Origin: Urechis unicinctus
Taxonomy: Eukaryota; Annelida; Polychaeta; Xenopneusta; Urechidae
NCBI GenBank assembly: GCA_034190875.2
Contig: CM067344.1
Coordinates: 69,482,527-69,546,526 of the forward strand
DNA: 64,000 nt
Direction of reading: 5' to 3'
Shown here: positions 32,801-45,285 of the stretch, piece after piece
Layout: each line of letters begins with the position of its first letter
Numbering within the stretch: the first letter of the stretch is position 1
The notes under the pieces: generated by a model
The model's input: only the letters and a program-made list of their open reading frames with translations
The model's database searches: none
What the model was told of the DNA's origin: nothing
Program-made: the position numbers and the translations under genes

Positions 32801-35800
32801 GCTTGACGCAGTGGCTTCAGCTGGAAACAGAAATGTGTTAATAAGCACTTGCTCATATTCCTGGATATATTCCATTTTGTGTCATAATAAATGTCATGTA
32901 AAACTAGGCCACAGCTGGGGAGTTAAATTGAAGAGACATTTACTTCTTTGGTTTCCATGTCTGTAACTGCAGCCAGCTTGCTGCCGAGATCCCCAAGGTC
33001 CCCCTGTAACTGCCCGATCTGATCCTGAAGTTCTCTCCTGAAAACAAATACACACTTGGCGAGTGTGGACAATTTTTTAACGTAAATCTTCAGACAGATA
33101 ATTATTTTCCTTTGAACTTGCAATATAATTTAGCATTGCTAGTATTGGTGATTTTGCTGAATTTAATACTAGGGTACATGGTCTATCCATAGATGACTCT
33201 ATCATTTGATGTACATTGTAGGTAAGGTAAGCTGATTTAGCTGTACTACTCACTTGTCACGTTGTAATGTAGCCAGACAGGAGTCTTTTTTGCCCAGCTC
33301 AGCTTGCAGGGTCTCCACGGTGTGTTGCAGCGTGGCATGAGTTGACATGATGCTTTCTAATGTAGATGCTAGTTTCAGGTTGTCAGCGCGGCTATCAGAC
33401 AGTGACTCCTCCAAATGCCGCACCTGATTCACATACCAAATGGGAATGTGCTATTTCAAAAACATTTCTAATGACTAAGGCTCAGTATTCACAAAAAGGA
33501 AGCTGACACAATTTAACCTTGCAAATACACACAAAGATCTAGCTAATTTATAACTATGCAAATTCATGACCTGAAGTAAATATTTCACTCCAGCCGGCCC
33601 CACGCAATTATATCACAGTGCATGTGTTAATGAACTGCTGCCCCATTCTTAATAAATGTACAGTTCATATACCAATGATCAGAATCTAATACACACCAAA
33701 TGAATATCACTACCTTCACAGTGTATTCCTGTTCATTGGATTTCATCTTGCTGAGTATGCTTTTTGTTTCATTCAATGCCTCATCCCTTGAACGGATGGC
33801 CAAGTCAAAGTCTGTTTCCTTCCTCTCCCCAGCCATCGATGCTTGTTTCAGTTGACCTTCAACACGCTGCATCTGCAGTTTTTGATTGGTCACCTCACTC
33901 TGGAGCTAGAGGAAACAAACAATACTTTCTATATGATACTTCAATTACCTGGGGTACAGTGAATTGATATCTAGCTGTCAATACCAACAAAGGAAAAAAC
34001 AATAAGCTTATAACCAATGATGAAGAAATCTGTAACCAGTTCCATTATTAATATGTGATAGTCTGAATTAACACAACCAGTTCTCTTACTTGTGAACACT
34101 TTGTCTGCAGAGCCATGTTTTGTTTTTGAAGTACACTGCATTGACCTTTGGATGTCGCTAAAGCTTCCAGTTCCTTCTGTAGCTGTTCCACTGTCCCCTC
34201 TAAACGACCTTTGTCATAGGCAAGCTTCTGTTTTGTGGATGTTAGTTCAGCCAGTGTGTTTTGTACTTGTTGTTGAGTTCCCTGTTACAAAACATTGCAT
34301 GAAACAGTAAATGCTTCTACTCATAACCTAAGTAATGCCACTTCCATGGCATTGTTCTAATAGGATTTTATTTATTTTTGTTCTCTATCTGATGAAACAC
34401 GTACTTCTCATACAAAATATAATTTGTGTCTCAAATTATTATCTCAATATCATACTTGGTGATCTTCCAGATTGGCAATCTTGTCGATCAAGCGCCTATG
34501 CTCTGCCTCCAACTGATGATTGGCTTGCTGTAAGCCAATGATCTCTAGCTGTGTACTCTCTTGCTCCGCCTCCAGCCTTGCTTTCTCCTCAGTCATGCTG
34601 TCAACAGCCTGATTCACCTGGAGGCAATCCATTCCAAAGAAATAAAACACAGGCAAAACACCAGCATGTAATATGTTATCATCCATGTGGACAGTTGACA
34701 TTGACAATCATCATCCTTATTTGTAATCAGGGGAGTCACAATGGAAACACCTCATCCAGCAAGATATCTTTGTCCTTCATAGCTTTAGATTTGTCATCTT
34801 CCAACAAATGCACTCTTTCAGCCAGCTGAGAGATTTCCTTCTCATGTGAGCTTGACAAGGCATTGAGTTCATTCTTCTTATTGGCCAACTGATGCTTCAA
34901 CTCGTCAACTTTTTCATTTAAATTAGCGCTGAAAACAAAGACCATATGTCAATTACTGCCTGGACATAATCGTTGATATCAATCTCTGTGTTAGGAATTG
35001 ACTCTGACCACTCTTGCAGCGCACATGTTTTCTCTGTGCTCTGTAGCATGAGGAGTTCTTGCAGGTGAGCGTTTTTATCAGCCTCCTGTCTGGCCTGTGA
35101 CAGCTCGGCACGGAGATCCTATTCAGTCACGAGCAAACTATTGTTCAATATACACTCGTCAAACGAGTTCAAATTTGACTTATCATATATATTGCACTTA
35201 CACCAAACCCCTAGTAAAGTCCATTTAATTATTCAATAACAGAACATATCATCAACCTCCAGCCTAGACTCATAGTCGGCTACTATGGTTGCATTGTGGC
35301 CTGTAGCTGTCTTGACACGCTCAAAGAGCTGTTTATTCTCTGTCTCTAGCTGTTCATGTGTACTCTGAACACACACCAAGTTTGTTAGAGGAAATAATAA
35401 ATAACATGTTAAGTGGAGGGAATAGTAATACACTAGTCTAGAAGAAGGAACATATCGACTGCCTGGCAGTGGGAATAGTGCCTGTCTAGCTTAAGGAATT
35501 ACAAATAATATATCAGGTGTGTCAATTTAAGCATTACCTGTCTGTCCTGCGTGACCTTTTGCACCTGGTCTAGATGCTGATTAAGATGCTGGTATTGAAG
35601 TTGCATATGTTGCACCTCCTTCATCAGCAGGTCTTTGTCACCTCTTAACGTTGCTGCTTCATTTGACAGCCTCTCTGGCGTAAATAAGGAATACAATTCA
35701 ACAACCAGTCTTGTTATTTACAACAGGTTTTGTTGTAAATAGTACAATTATTCCAAATAACTTAGAGACAGAAAGGCATACCTCTTTCCTGTGATAGCCT

Positions 35801-37116
35801 ATTGTAGTCTTCTTCAAGTGTAGAGCGCAAATGACATTCACGAGCCAGATCTTCAGTAGCTCGCAGTGTTTCCTGCTTGAATTGACTACAGTTCCCAGTC
35901 AGTGTCTTTACCTGGATTGTATCCAGTGAAGAGGAAGATAAAAACCCTATACCACTGCAAATTAATATTTTTTCATCTGCTTGCCAAATACAAATGATAA
36001 TCATATCACTGTGATATAAAAAATGCAGACATTTGATAGTGACCATTACAAAGTTCTGTTGAAATCAACAGATCAGGACTGTTTAACAACTAATATAATA
36101 TCCAAAGGCACTTCCAACATTTATGAATCTGCCACACAGCAATATTGTTCATAGTTGGTACTAGATTAACCCCTGACCTCATTCCTTTCTTGCTCCACCA
36201 CTTGTTCCATGTCCTTGACACGGGAGAGAAGAGTGTTGTGGGATTCCTCGAGACTGCCTCGCAGTTGACTCTCCCGAGACAGCTCCTCCCTCAAAGTGTC
36301 AACACGACGCGTTAGCTTCTGTTTGGTGCTGGTACAGTCCTCCAACTCACCTTGTTTCTCGGCCTAAATCACCTCAAAACACTAAGTCATATCCCACACT
36401 AAGTCATATCCCACACTAAGTCATACCCCACACTATGACATATCCCTAAAAATATCATCTTGTTTTGTAGCACATATTATCTCAGACTCATTAAACAAGC
36501 AACAACAGACTTAGCGTGTTCAACAGTTTAATATGCTTACCTTGGCAGTAATTGCTTCCTCTAAGTTTTTTTGAACTTTTCTGAAGTTTTCAGAGATCTC
36601 TTTCTTGGCTTCCTGAGCATTTTTACAGTCCCGTTTTTCTTGCATTAATTCTCTGTGCAATCGCTTTAGTTCTTTCTCATATGCATCAGTTGCAACACTC
36701 AGTTTTGCGTTTGTTGCCTGGCATTCCTTTTCCCCAAGACTACGTTCAGCTTGAGCACGGAGAAGGTTTAATTTCAGACTTTGTATGGTACTTTCTGCCT
36801 TGCATACTCTTGACACAAGAGATTCATAGTTTTTATGGAGGACATCTGGATCTGCAAGGCCTGGACTGAACGGAGCAATTGAAGCAGATGCATTGCCAGA
36901 AACAGTGCTTGACTCAGGTGTGGAGGAGACATTGTTTTTTCGCATCTCTTTACCTTTCTGACTGCACTCTGAGAAGCCCATCTGAGCAAGCTGCTTTACA
37001 AGGTGCTGAGTGTCATGGTCGGTTTTCTGCAGTCGTCTCTGAAGCATTTCGATTGTCTCAATACCGGTGGTTCCTGCAGGAAGCTGTACAGGAGGCATCA
37101 CTTTATGTGTCGCCAT
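29878..37116 (-). CDS. CCDC150: coiled-coil domain-containing protein 150-like, complete, 22 coding exons
   Basis: Exons in transcript order: 37116-36541 (ATG), 36363-36178, 35911-35782, 35674-35538, 35364-35257, 35118-35009, 34928-34751, 34617-34456, 34281-34090, 33905-33714, 33423-33254, 33037-32944, 32820-32651, 32266-32140, 31978-31784, 31606-31538, 31409-31263, 31149-31084, 30838-30759, 30536-30437, 30286-30140, 29997-29878 (TGA). The sum is 3,456 bp, 1,151 residues, in phase throughout; human CCDC150 is about 1,100. Matches to that family include NYESLVSRVCKAESTIQSLK in exon 1, the block DNLKLASTLESIMSTHATLQ in exon 11, and THQWFQSKFDALQDELSR in exon 19. Almost the whole protein after a 60-100-residue Ser-rich head is predicted coiled coil by heptad pattern. 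The function of the family is poorly known. A 5' UTR acceptor probably lies just upstream of the ATG (tgtaactccag). Confidence 0.88.
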
Positions 37117-39083
37117 ATTGTTTCTCTGGAGTTACAGGCTGGAGAAATATTGAAGGGTGAAATCAACATTATGCAAAATACATTCATTCTGGTTCTGGTC
37201 TAAAAGGCCGGTGAGGGTAGTCCCATGTAGTCATAATGATCCACTATCATTGGAGACAACAGAATGGATTTCAAAGTCAAAACTGGCTTATCCATTTCAG
37301 CCATGATATAAACATCAGCTCGGTGATGGAAATTTGGATGTATCTATAAAGAAAGATGAGCTAACAGTCACTAGAGTCATTTTGGTGAAGGGAATCTAAT
37401 GAGTAAATCAGGGCTGGAAATGAACTAAAATGGCCACCCATCATCACTCGTGTTACCTGTCCTTAACAGATTCTACCCGTCCAAACAAAAACTGCTTCAC
37501 CTTTTCACAAATTCGCAAACAGTCAGGCAGTCTTAATGACTTAGTAGTGCTATCAGGCCAGGGCTACACACAAAATTAACATCGAGGGAAATCTAGCCTT
37601 GAGACCAAAATAGTCATTGCGTTAAATGCATAATGTTTCAGGATAGATAAACCATCCCTGAGCACAAGTAAGCAGCGATGTTGTGTTCTGTAGTAACCGA
37701 GTAACAGTCTTAGGACAAAATGCTATTTAGTAAGAAATGACCACACACCCCGCTGCACTGCTAGGTGCAAAACAGAGCTGAAATTTGCTAGCTCTTATTT
37801 GATCTGGCCTTTGAGTGATCATGTTGTTCGTATGTGACAGAGGTGAATGAAGTTCAAAAAGCACTTTCATTATTTCATCCTCGGCCTGTGTGAGAAAAGA
37901 GAAACAAAGTCAGCTTTCTCTTCCCGCAAATTGTCGCCAAAGTACAAACAGGAAATACCGATTTTATGAACTTTACAATGGTGCGCGTGTGCGAGGGGGA
38001 ACAGAGAGAGGGAAAAGTGAGTTAAAGCAGGGTGGTAGGGGTGTTTGCTTGATTGAGGCTGGCGCCAGTGAGCATTTACGTGTTAACCTGGAGTGATATG
38101 ATGTTTTGCAATTGGAATTCATATACCGTGATCCTAACCACCACCCCCCCCCCCCCCGCCCACCACGAGCGATGTGGCTTCTAAATCAGCGCCTCAGACC
38201 AAATTACAGTTAGTCGAATAGTAACCATGGCTAATCTTTTATGAGTGCCTATAAAGTAGATGATCAGGTGTTTCAAGTCTTTTAGAGTTTAAGAGCTAGT
38301 AGAGCAGACAGACTTGTAATAATCTGTGTGCAAGTGTAAAACTACATCAACATCAGACTTACAAAGATATGATTGCATGTGGGTCAACATTCTATTAATT
38401 TCACCATTACAAGTATAGGGTTGGACTCGGATTGTATGTCAGCCATACATACAGGTGAGAGTCCTCGGGCTACAGTGAGCAGGTTGAGAAAGGTGTGATT
38501 TCAAAATCGATGCTGGATTTACCAATGTTGATTAAAGACGCTGCACTTGTTTGAATCTAACTCCAGCATCAATGTCAACAAATAACATATGTTCTAAAAA
38601 CATCTATAAAGCGGTTAAATTCATGAATTGTGCAATAATTTCAAGTGTCTAATTTACCAATGAAACAAATAGAAATATTCGCTGGAATATCAAAGCCTTA
38701 AGTGCCGAAATTTGACCCCAGTGACTGTTGAATTGCAGTTTATTCAGAATTAGGGTTTTTTTTTAAATTGAGTTTTATTGTAAAATAGAAAGTAACAATA
38801 TTGCGACAGACGCATCAATTAGAAATCTAAAATGCTGTGTGTGCCTTTTTCCATTATGATGCGTGGTTATGGAGAAAAACACACATTTCATTCCCTACTC
38901 AACCACTGATATTTTGGCCTTGTTCAATTAAAGGACATATCAGACCGGGTCTCGAAAAATTTTGTTTTAGATACAAAATAATACATACAATTGAAAGTTT
39001 ATTGTGTTGTCTTACTTACTGTCGTGCCAACATTTATTCCATGATGCAAATTCAGAGAAAACCGCTTATGTAGAGATCCTGGC
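37117..39083. other. 5' flank of CCDC150 and intergenic DNA
   Basis: No gene recognised. At about 37409 the sequence cagggctggaaatgaac looks like a hAT-type terminal sequence without a visible partner. A C-run (about 17 C) lies at 38142-38158. CCDC150 promoter elements could not be assigned. Confidence 0.4.
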
Positions 39084-39308
39084 CAGTGTGGCTTTGACAG
39101 ATTTAGACCTGAACAACTGCAAAAGCTGAGAAAGAAACAGAGACCATTGACTACTGATAATTTCACGCGTCCTGTAAAACTGAACAAGCCAGAGCACAAG
39201 TCTACAGAACGTCTACGTAGTTACAATGAAATGAAACGTCCGCGCAGGGCTATCCCGCGTACTGAGATCTCAATTCAATACGTCTTGAAATTTGTTGATT
39301 CTCAGTAG
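39084..39308 (+). other. exon-like open stretch of unknown identity
   Basis: A 74-codon open stretch ends at TAG 39306-39308. An acceptor-like gtggctttgacag precedes 39101. The product would be strongly basic (KLRKKQRP, SYNEMKRPRRAIP) and looks more like coding DNA than the flanks do. I do not recognise a family. It could be a terminal exon of an unseen gene, a gene fragment or chance. Confidence 0.2.
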
Positions 39309-39944
39309 ACAGTACGAGCCCGGACCTGCTCGAGACGATTAATATTGTTGATTTGGGCGACCATGATCTACAAATTGATGCATGGAACTCGTCTAAGGCA
39401 GTAAGGGCGATCGATTTCGTTTCAATCTATATCTGTTATACTACTGGAAGAACTTATGCTTACTTCTGAACTTAATCAGATCTGCAAAGCGTTATTTGTA
39501 AACATTGGCGGTTTGGCACCGGTGTCACTTGCAGAAAGTAGCGTTATGCACAAAGTAGCGAAACGCCGCACTGCGCATGCGCACAAACCTCTGATACTTA
39601 CAGCACGCAGTACTTTCTGCAGTAGCCTGGTATGCACAAAGTAGCCTGAGTTTATAGATGTAGTTACTTTCAGCATGGAATTATACTAGTATGCACAAAG
39701 TAGCCTGATTAAAAAAAATTATGTGGCTACATTCAATATGAGAGTACACTGACAAATAATCCCACTAATGCTACACTTATCCGCATAAATGGGAGTTTAC
39801 TGTCGTCTGCTGATAACGTCTGTAATTATAGCTGAATTTAACTCTTTTTATTCCTACCGCGACCAATTATAGCTTGATTTAACTTTTTTTTGTTTCTACC
39901 ACCACAAATAATCCCACGGATGATTCGCTTATCAAATAATGAAT

Positions 39945-40110
39945 GGCTATGACCCGGGGGGGGGGGGTGAACTTGGCCTTATTCTGGATAAGGGTGTGCC
40001 GCGGGACCTCAAAAAACCCGTACCCGTCGTACAAGGTCAAAATGGCCAACAAGCATACCCCGTCGTACAAGGTATTATGCGAATGTATAACCCGTCGTAC
40101 ACATCTCACA
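39945..40110. repeat. dispersed repeat copy with G-run and gtacaaggt motifs
   Basis: Starts with cccggggggggggggtg, then gtgtgccgcgggacctc, a pair of ccgtcgtacaaggt motifs, and gtattatgcgaatgtataac. The reverse complement of 57065-57302 contains the same blocks in the same order, so both belong to one repeat family. No coding capacity; it may be a short non-autonomous element. Confidence 0.6.
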
Positions 40111-40539
40111 TCTCACCCTACCTATTTTTTTCAGAGAATGTCACCAAAATGTTAGACTTATAACTCACTACTTTTATGTCTAGAAAACCTTTAACAGGGA
40201 ACCTATTCACCAGACGCTCTTTTTGACATGCCTTCTCTTCGACGAACGGTCTTGAGTGGCTGCCTTGATACATTCTAGCTCCGGTCGAACGGTAATATAA
40301 ATATATATCAGACGTCTTGTAGGGCTAGATACATTCGTGAATCTAATCAAAGAAAGACGGGCTTTTGGTTATAACTCCTGGATCTAATGATCGCAGTCGA
40401 ATTGTAAAATCTGCTTAACCCGACCAAATTCCTTATGATCGCGATTCCTAAAGGTCGCGATCGAGGTTATGTTGGCCATGATCGAATTAAATTGATTGCG
40501 ATCGAATTATAATGAATGGATCTATTTCTAATGATTGCC
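40111..40539. other. intergenic DNA up to the LTR element, no gene seen
   Basis: Contains several gatcgcgatc / gatcgaatta-like words between 40385 and 40510, which give weak internal symmetry, but nothing that defines a feature. Confidence 0.35.
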
Positions 40540-40545
40540 TTCATG

Positions 40546-41682
40546 TGACGCACAAGGTTTTCGTCATATTTGGGATTACCGTTCGTGTGGCTGTACCTGC
40601 GTTTTAATGATTTATGTATTTTTATTGGCAAAGGTTCATCGGTGGGTTTCTTTGTGTATTTCGCTATTTAATGTGTTTTGCCAACTTATTCTATTGTTTT
40701 GATTGTTATAACTTTAATATTTATCGTTTGTAATGGTGTGGTTACGTGACCCACTTTAACTGTATTTAAGCTGGGACATGAGCCCGTCAGGGTTAGTTCC
40801 GATTAGTCGGTCTCCGAGCAAGTCGGACAAATCTCACAAGCTGATCCGAGAAAGTCGGACGATCCAAGCGTTAGTTATTCTGATGAGTCGGGATATTATT
40901 GCTTGCGGTAAGTACCATTTGTGGTACTGAAGTTGTGGGGGCATGAGCCCGTCAGAGAAAGTTCCGATTAGTCGGTCTCCGAGCAAGTCGGACAAACCTC
41001 ACCAACTGATCCGAGAAAGTCGGACGATCCAAGCGCCAGCTTTATTCTGATTAGTCGGAATAACCAAGGAGTTATAACCAACAGTTTTTAGTTATGTAAC
41101 TCCTTGGAATAGCATCGCTTGTGGTAAGTACCATTTTTGGTACTGATTTTGTGGGTGCCGTTGCTCGTAACAGTTGCGGTTGGGCCCTGTTAATTTGTAT
41201 TGATAGTGGTTCGGGTTTGGCGCCCAATTCTAGAGGGCGTCGTTGGTTGGGTCATTGCTCATAATATTGCATTTGTACCCTGTTTGTTGTATTGCTAGTC
41301 TTCGGGTTTTGGCGCCCTAATCTAGAGGGCGCCGGTGGCTTGATCGCTGGTGTCGGGCAGTCATTGCTTTTGATATTTGCATTCTTGCCCTTATGTTTAT
41401 ATTTGTGTAGTGTTCTGTTTCGGCGCCCGAATCTATAGGGCGTCGTTTACTTGGTAGCTGGTGTCGCGATTTTATTGGAATCGGTCGTTATTAACTTGTG
41501 CAGTATTAGAAGTTAATAAAACTTGTTTTTACACTAAATGTCACGGTTCTTTCACTCGGTTGAACTACTCCCGGTCGTTCACTTGTTTAAGGTTAAGTTT
41601 GGTTGCGAACTAGATTAAAGAGATCCACGGTATATACGTGGCGCTGCAATAACGCCAGCAATCGGTCAGGGTTCACGCTACA
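40546..41682 (+). repeat. 5' long terminal repeat
   Basis: 1,137 bp. The first 280 bp differ from the 3' LTR at only a handful of positions, so insertion was fairly recent. Inside are repeated blocks ggtctccgagcaagtcgga and tagagggcgccgt/ggcttgatcgctggtgtcgg type units. An AATAAA lies at about 41515 (gttaataaaacttg). Confidence 0.88.
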
Positions 41683-41686
41683 AAAT

Positions 41687-41705
41687 TGGTGGCAGCGGTG
41701 GGATT
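41687..41705 (+). promoter_or_regulatory. primer binding site for tRNA-Leu
   Basis: Directly after the 5' LTR, tggtggcagcggtgggatt is complementary over 19 bases to the 3' end of an animal tRNA-Leu acceptor and T arm including CCA. From memory of tRNA-Leu sequence; a tRNA search would settle it. Confidence 0.75.
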
Positions 41706-41873
41706 TAAAGTTGAACCATATTTAGGTTCATACCCTTTAGCGCTATATAGCTTGTTGAATTATATTCCCTTTTATTATGATTGTTGTTTGGTTCCCTTTG
41801 GATACATAGTTGGTGCGATTCGTAGGTTACACAATCGCTGTTTCATTCTGTCTTTGCCAAAGATTTCTTAACT

Positions 41874-42186
41874 ATGAGTGACAGGAGTAGTCCTGCCTGA
41901 AAGAGTTTGCCAGATTCTGTGGCATGTTCAGTTGTAGGTGAGGGCGCTTTACCTCATATTGATGAGGATGCCGCCCAAGTTGGTTCCCAAATAGGTCAGG
42001 TGCAAGAGGCTGTAGACATATCAAATGGTTTGAATATGTTGGCTTCAGTAGCTAATAGGGTTGATAGTGTACCACCCACATCGGGTGTCCCAGCTCCAAT
42101 AGCTGCTACTGGCCCATCTCATGATGGAGGTGCGCCAATCAATTCAATACCACAAGCCCCGGGAAACATAGGTTATCCTCAAAGTA
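41874..42186 (+). pseudogene. LTR element gag, N-terminal part, cut by the DIRS insertion
   Basis: ATG at 41874, then an in-frame TGA at 41898, after which the same frame stays open to the junction at about 42186 (ending APGNIGYPQ). The sequence is Ala/Gly/Pro-rich with no known fold. Downstream gag resumes at about 48220 with TYVFGGMGG, so one open frame was split by the inserted element. Confidence 0.65.
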
Positions 42187-42559
42187 CATTTTGTGTCAGA
42201 TCGAGGACTACTTCAGTTTGGGTATAAATATAATTGTTTATTAAATGCACAGTTATCAAAATGGTGTAAAACATGTTACAGATGAAATGGTAACTATTTA
42301 AATATAATGTCAATTGCAAAGATACATAGAAGTGACATGAGAATAGATAATTAAGAATATAGAGATATATGAACAAATATATAATATAAAGAATAACATC
42401 CCCTTGTGAGATATGCGGCATACAATTGCCTTATTTGTTAATAACGAAGTAGCCAAGAAATGATACATTTAAACAATACAATCATAAAATGATGACGTGC
42501 GAATACGAAGTGTGACAAGGAAAACTACAGGTTAGTATTTACAACTGAACATGAAAAAG

Positions 42560-42610
42560 GTGGGATGTCATTGAAAAACGCCAAAGTCAGGGCCCTGACT
42601 GACATCCCAC
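42560..42610. other. large stem-loop in the DIRS 3' region
   Basis: gtgggatgtca (42560-42570) and tgacatcccac (42600-42610) are perfect inverted repeats of 11 bp. Inside the loop, gtcagggccctgac (42586-42599) is a perfect 14-bp palindrome. Together they can form a nested cruciform or RNA hairpin. Confidence 0.75.
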
Positions 42611-42689
42611 AACCTACAACTTAAAGGACAGCACGCGCCGACTCCTAAAAGAGCGAGGGGAAGTGGGTGCTAACCCCTCCTTGGGAAGA

Positions 42690-42812
42690 AGAGGCAGCAT
42701 ATGCTGACCCCTAGCAACTAGGACAAAGTAAGGGTGAGATATGAGTGAAAAGAAGTAAAGTGGGGCAGTAAACACTGACCCCCGAGATGGTAGGGCAGTT
42801 TGTACTGACCCC
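42690..42812. repeat. three copies of a short hairpin motif in the DIRS 3' region
   Basis: Common design CAG-N6-CTG followed by ACCCC, preceded by G-rich bases: cagcatatgctg (42695-42706), cagtaaacactg (42766-42777) and cagtttgtactg (42796-42807). The loop bases differ while the stem bases and the following acccc are kept, which suggests that structure, not sequence, is conserved. Confidence 0.7.
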
Positions 42813-42866
42813 TAGATGAATTGAGAAGGTGGGGGGGGGGGGTGTGTTAAAGGATTAGATATGGAA

Positions 42867-43667
42867 CTAGAGAGGAAGGGTGAAAGTGTTAGGTCGGATA
42901 TATTGTGTGTAGGCAGAACTGTTCCATCTGCCTGTGGATTTAATGACTGTGTGGGGGGTGTTGTCTGAAGCCAATTGTGTTGCCCTGCCGATGCGGAAGG
43001 AGTGTGTGTTGTAGCGCGAGGGAGGTAGCGAAGCAAGTACTAGGCTTTGTTTTAGAAAGGAAGAAAAGAGCTGTCTGGTGCATGGTTTCGAGGTTTTGTC
43101 CAGGAAAATTGGTCCAGGGGAGTTTCCCCTATGATGGAGATATTTGCGTAGGGCAGCCACGGGACAGTATGAGGGGTCCGGAAGAGGTTTCAGAATTAAA
43201 GTGGGCTTGGATTGTTTGCTATGTTTGTATGAGGTGAATCTAATTTGGTAACTGGGTGGATCAGTGGTGCGTAGTGGTTGTATGTTGAGTAAAGTAAGTG
43301 TGTGAGATGTGTCATTGGAGTGGACGGCTTCTCCAATTCGCAGACAAGCATAAAAACAAAGTAGATAGAGGGCCTTCAACATTAGACGTGTGTAAGGACA
43401 AGAAGTGCAAAACGTAATGGTATTTAATAGCTGATGAAGGATAAGTTTTGTGATTGGGAGGAGCTTGGAGTTGTGTTGTGTAGGTTGGGAGTTGAGGAGT
43501 CCATTCAGAAGTTTGGTGATGTAGAAGTTTGTGGTAGTATCAGGGACGTTTCTCAATCTATGAACGAAGGACAGGGAGGATATGTACGTTCGGACGGTCG
43601 AGTATTTGAGGCCTTTATGATGTAGGTGGGCCACAAACAAAGCTATAGTGATTGGCTGAGAAGGCAA
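42867..43667 (-). CDS. DIRS tyrosine recombinase
   Basis: 266-residue open frame. The catalytic set of the tyrosine recombinase family is visible: Arg in CLRIGEA, His-X-X-Arg in HSFRIGR, Trp in GRWNSSAY and the likely nucleophile Tyr in YTQYIRP. An N-terminal helical core-binding-like segment (STVRTYISSLSFVHR) precedes it. In DIRS elements the enzyme inserts a circular cDNA without target duplication. The frame appears intact, unlike the rest of the element. The true start may lie slightly upstream. Confidence 0.85.
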   Translation of the reverse strand: MPSQPITIALFVAHLHHKGLKYSTVRTYISSLSFVHRLRNVPDTTTNFYITKLLNGLLNSQPTQHNSKLLPITKLILHQLLNTITFCTSCPYTRLMLKALYLLCFYACLRIGEAVHSNDTSHTLTLLNIQPLRTTDPPSYQIRFTSYKHSKQSKPTLILKPLPDPSYCPVAALRKYLHHRGNSPGPIFLDKTSKPCTRQLFSSFLKQSLVLASLPPSRYNTHSFRIGRATQLASDNTPHTVIKSTGRWNSSAYTQYIRPNTFTLPL

Positions 43668-43747
43668 CGTATTGCTGTGCTGGACCGTGTTGCAAAAATT
43701 TAAAAAAGTGTTCTAGTGGTGTAAATAAGAGTGGGCTGTTGAGGGTT

Positions 43748-45230
43748 TTAGAGAATTTTGGAGGAGTTTTTCAACGGTAAGTTGAAGTTTTGTGGCAAGA
43801 GGTGTATGGGAATTGGGGTTGCTAGGGGCCGCATGCCATATTGACGCAAGAGGCTTGGCACCACCTGCAGTCGAGATATAGCATCGCTCAATTTATTGTT
43901 TACACCAGGAATATGTTGGGCAATGAAATTGATGTTAAATTTTAGTAGTTGTAAAACAAGGGGCCTTATAAAATGCATGATGGTCGGGTGTTTGGAAGTT
44001 TGTTTGTTAATGATTGCCACAATAGCTTGGTTGTCGCAATGGAAGATGATCTTAGAGTTAGCCATTTTTGGAGAAAAAATACTGACCAAAACAAAAATGG
44101 GGAAAAGTTCGAGAACAGTTATGTCTAATTCGGTCCAAGGAGGTGGCCATTTGCCTTGAATCCATTGGGACCCGAAGGTGCCTCCAAAGGCTATTTTTGA
44201 TGCATCGCTGTATAGGTGGATGTTGTTAGAAAGAGAGGTTGGCGTGTGTCTTATTAATGTAATGCCATTGTAATGCTGTAGAAATTGAAGCCAAATAGAG
44301 AGATCTTGCTTAACTTGAGAGGTTAAATGGATGTAATGATTGGGATTAGTGATGCCTATTGATAGGTCATGCAGTCTGCGCAGAAATGCTTTGCCGGGAC
44401 GAACTACAGATGTTGCAAACTGAAGCATGCCAGTGATGGACTGTAGCTCGCGCAACGAGGTTTTGTCTTTTGCCATGAATTCATAGACAGATTGTGTGTA
44501 TTTGTGTAATTTGTCTGTTGGGAGGCTGTCATGTTTGAGGTGTCTAGTTGGATGCCTAAAAAGGTTAATGAAGTGGATGGGCCGTGTGTTTTGTGCGAGG
44601 CTAGAGGCACACCAATCAAGTTACAGAGTTGTATGAAAATATTTAACTGTTTTTGGCATTGCTGTTGGGTAGGGGCAACAAAGAGGAAGCCATCTAATAC
44701 TTTTACAACATTGCGTACCCCAAATCTATGCTCCAGGATCCAAATGATGGCTGTGGAGAAGGTTTCAAAAATTTTGCATGAGGAGGAACATCCTTGGGGC
44801 AAGCATTTATCATAGTAATAACCTTTCCAGAAAAAACCTGTCAGGTTGTATTGAGAAGGTTGTAGGGGGATGAGCCGGAATGCGTCGGATATGTCGCTTT
44901 TTGCTAAATAAGCTTTAGGGGGACACTGTTGTATGAGGTGTATGGCATCAATGATGTTTGCATATGTGACATGAGAGGCCGACTTGGGGATATTGTTGTT
45001 AACGGAAGTGTTGTTGTAAGGGAAAGAGAGGTTGTGAAGTAACCTATACTTACCGGGAACGGTTTTTTCACGGAGGGCCAAGGGGGAACATTTGAAAAAG
45101 GGGAGTGGTGGGTTGGGAAAGGGACCTTGAAATCTTCCTAAAGAGAGCTCGGAGCTAATTTTTTGCTTGTGGCAGATGCCGAGTTATTGGATGTAAGAGC
45201 TACTTGGTTGCCTTCAAATTGTAAGGAAAA
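43748..45230 (-). pseudogene. DIRS reverse transcriptase / RNase H, frameshifted and active-site mutated
   Basis: Read downward: N-terminal part in one frame to about 45165, a frame change at a six-T run (45159-45164), polymerase fingers and palm 45140-44530 (SDISDAFRLIPLQ, LPQGCSSS), then another frame change near 44530, thumb and RNase H 44476-43748 (LYSDASKIAFGG, FHCDNQAIVAI, HIPGVNNKLSDAISR). The palm signature, normally two adjacent aspartates, reads VLDGF at about 44690, so the second catalytic Asp is Gly. RNase H residues look kept. Two frame changes and the active-site change make this copy non-functional for reverse transcription. Confidence 0.85.
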
Positions 45231-45285
45231 CCCCTTTTGAAAACCCGAAATTATATATTGTTTTTGTGAGTAACCAGTCAAAAGT

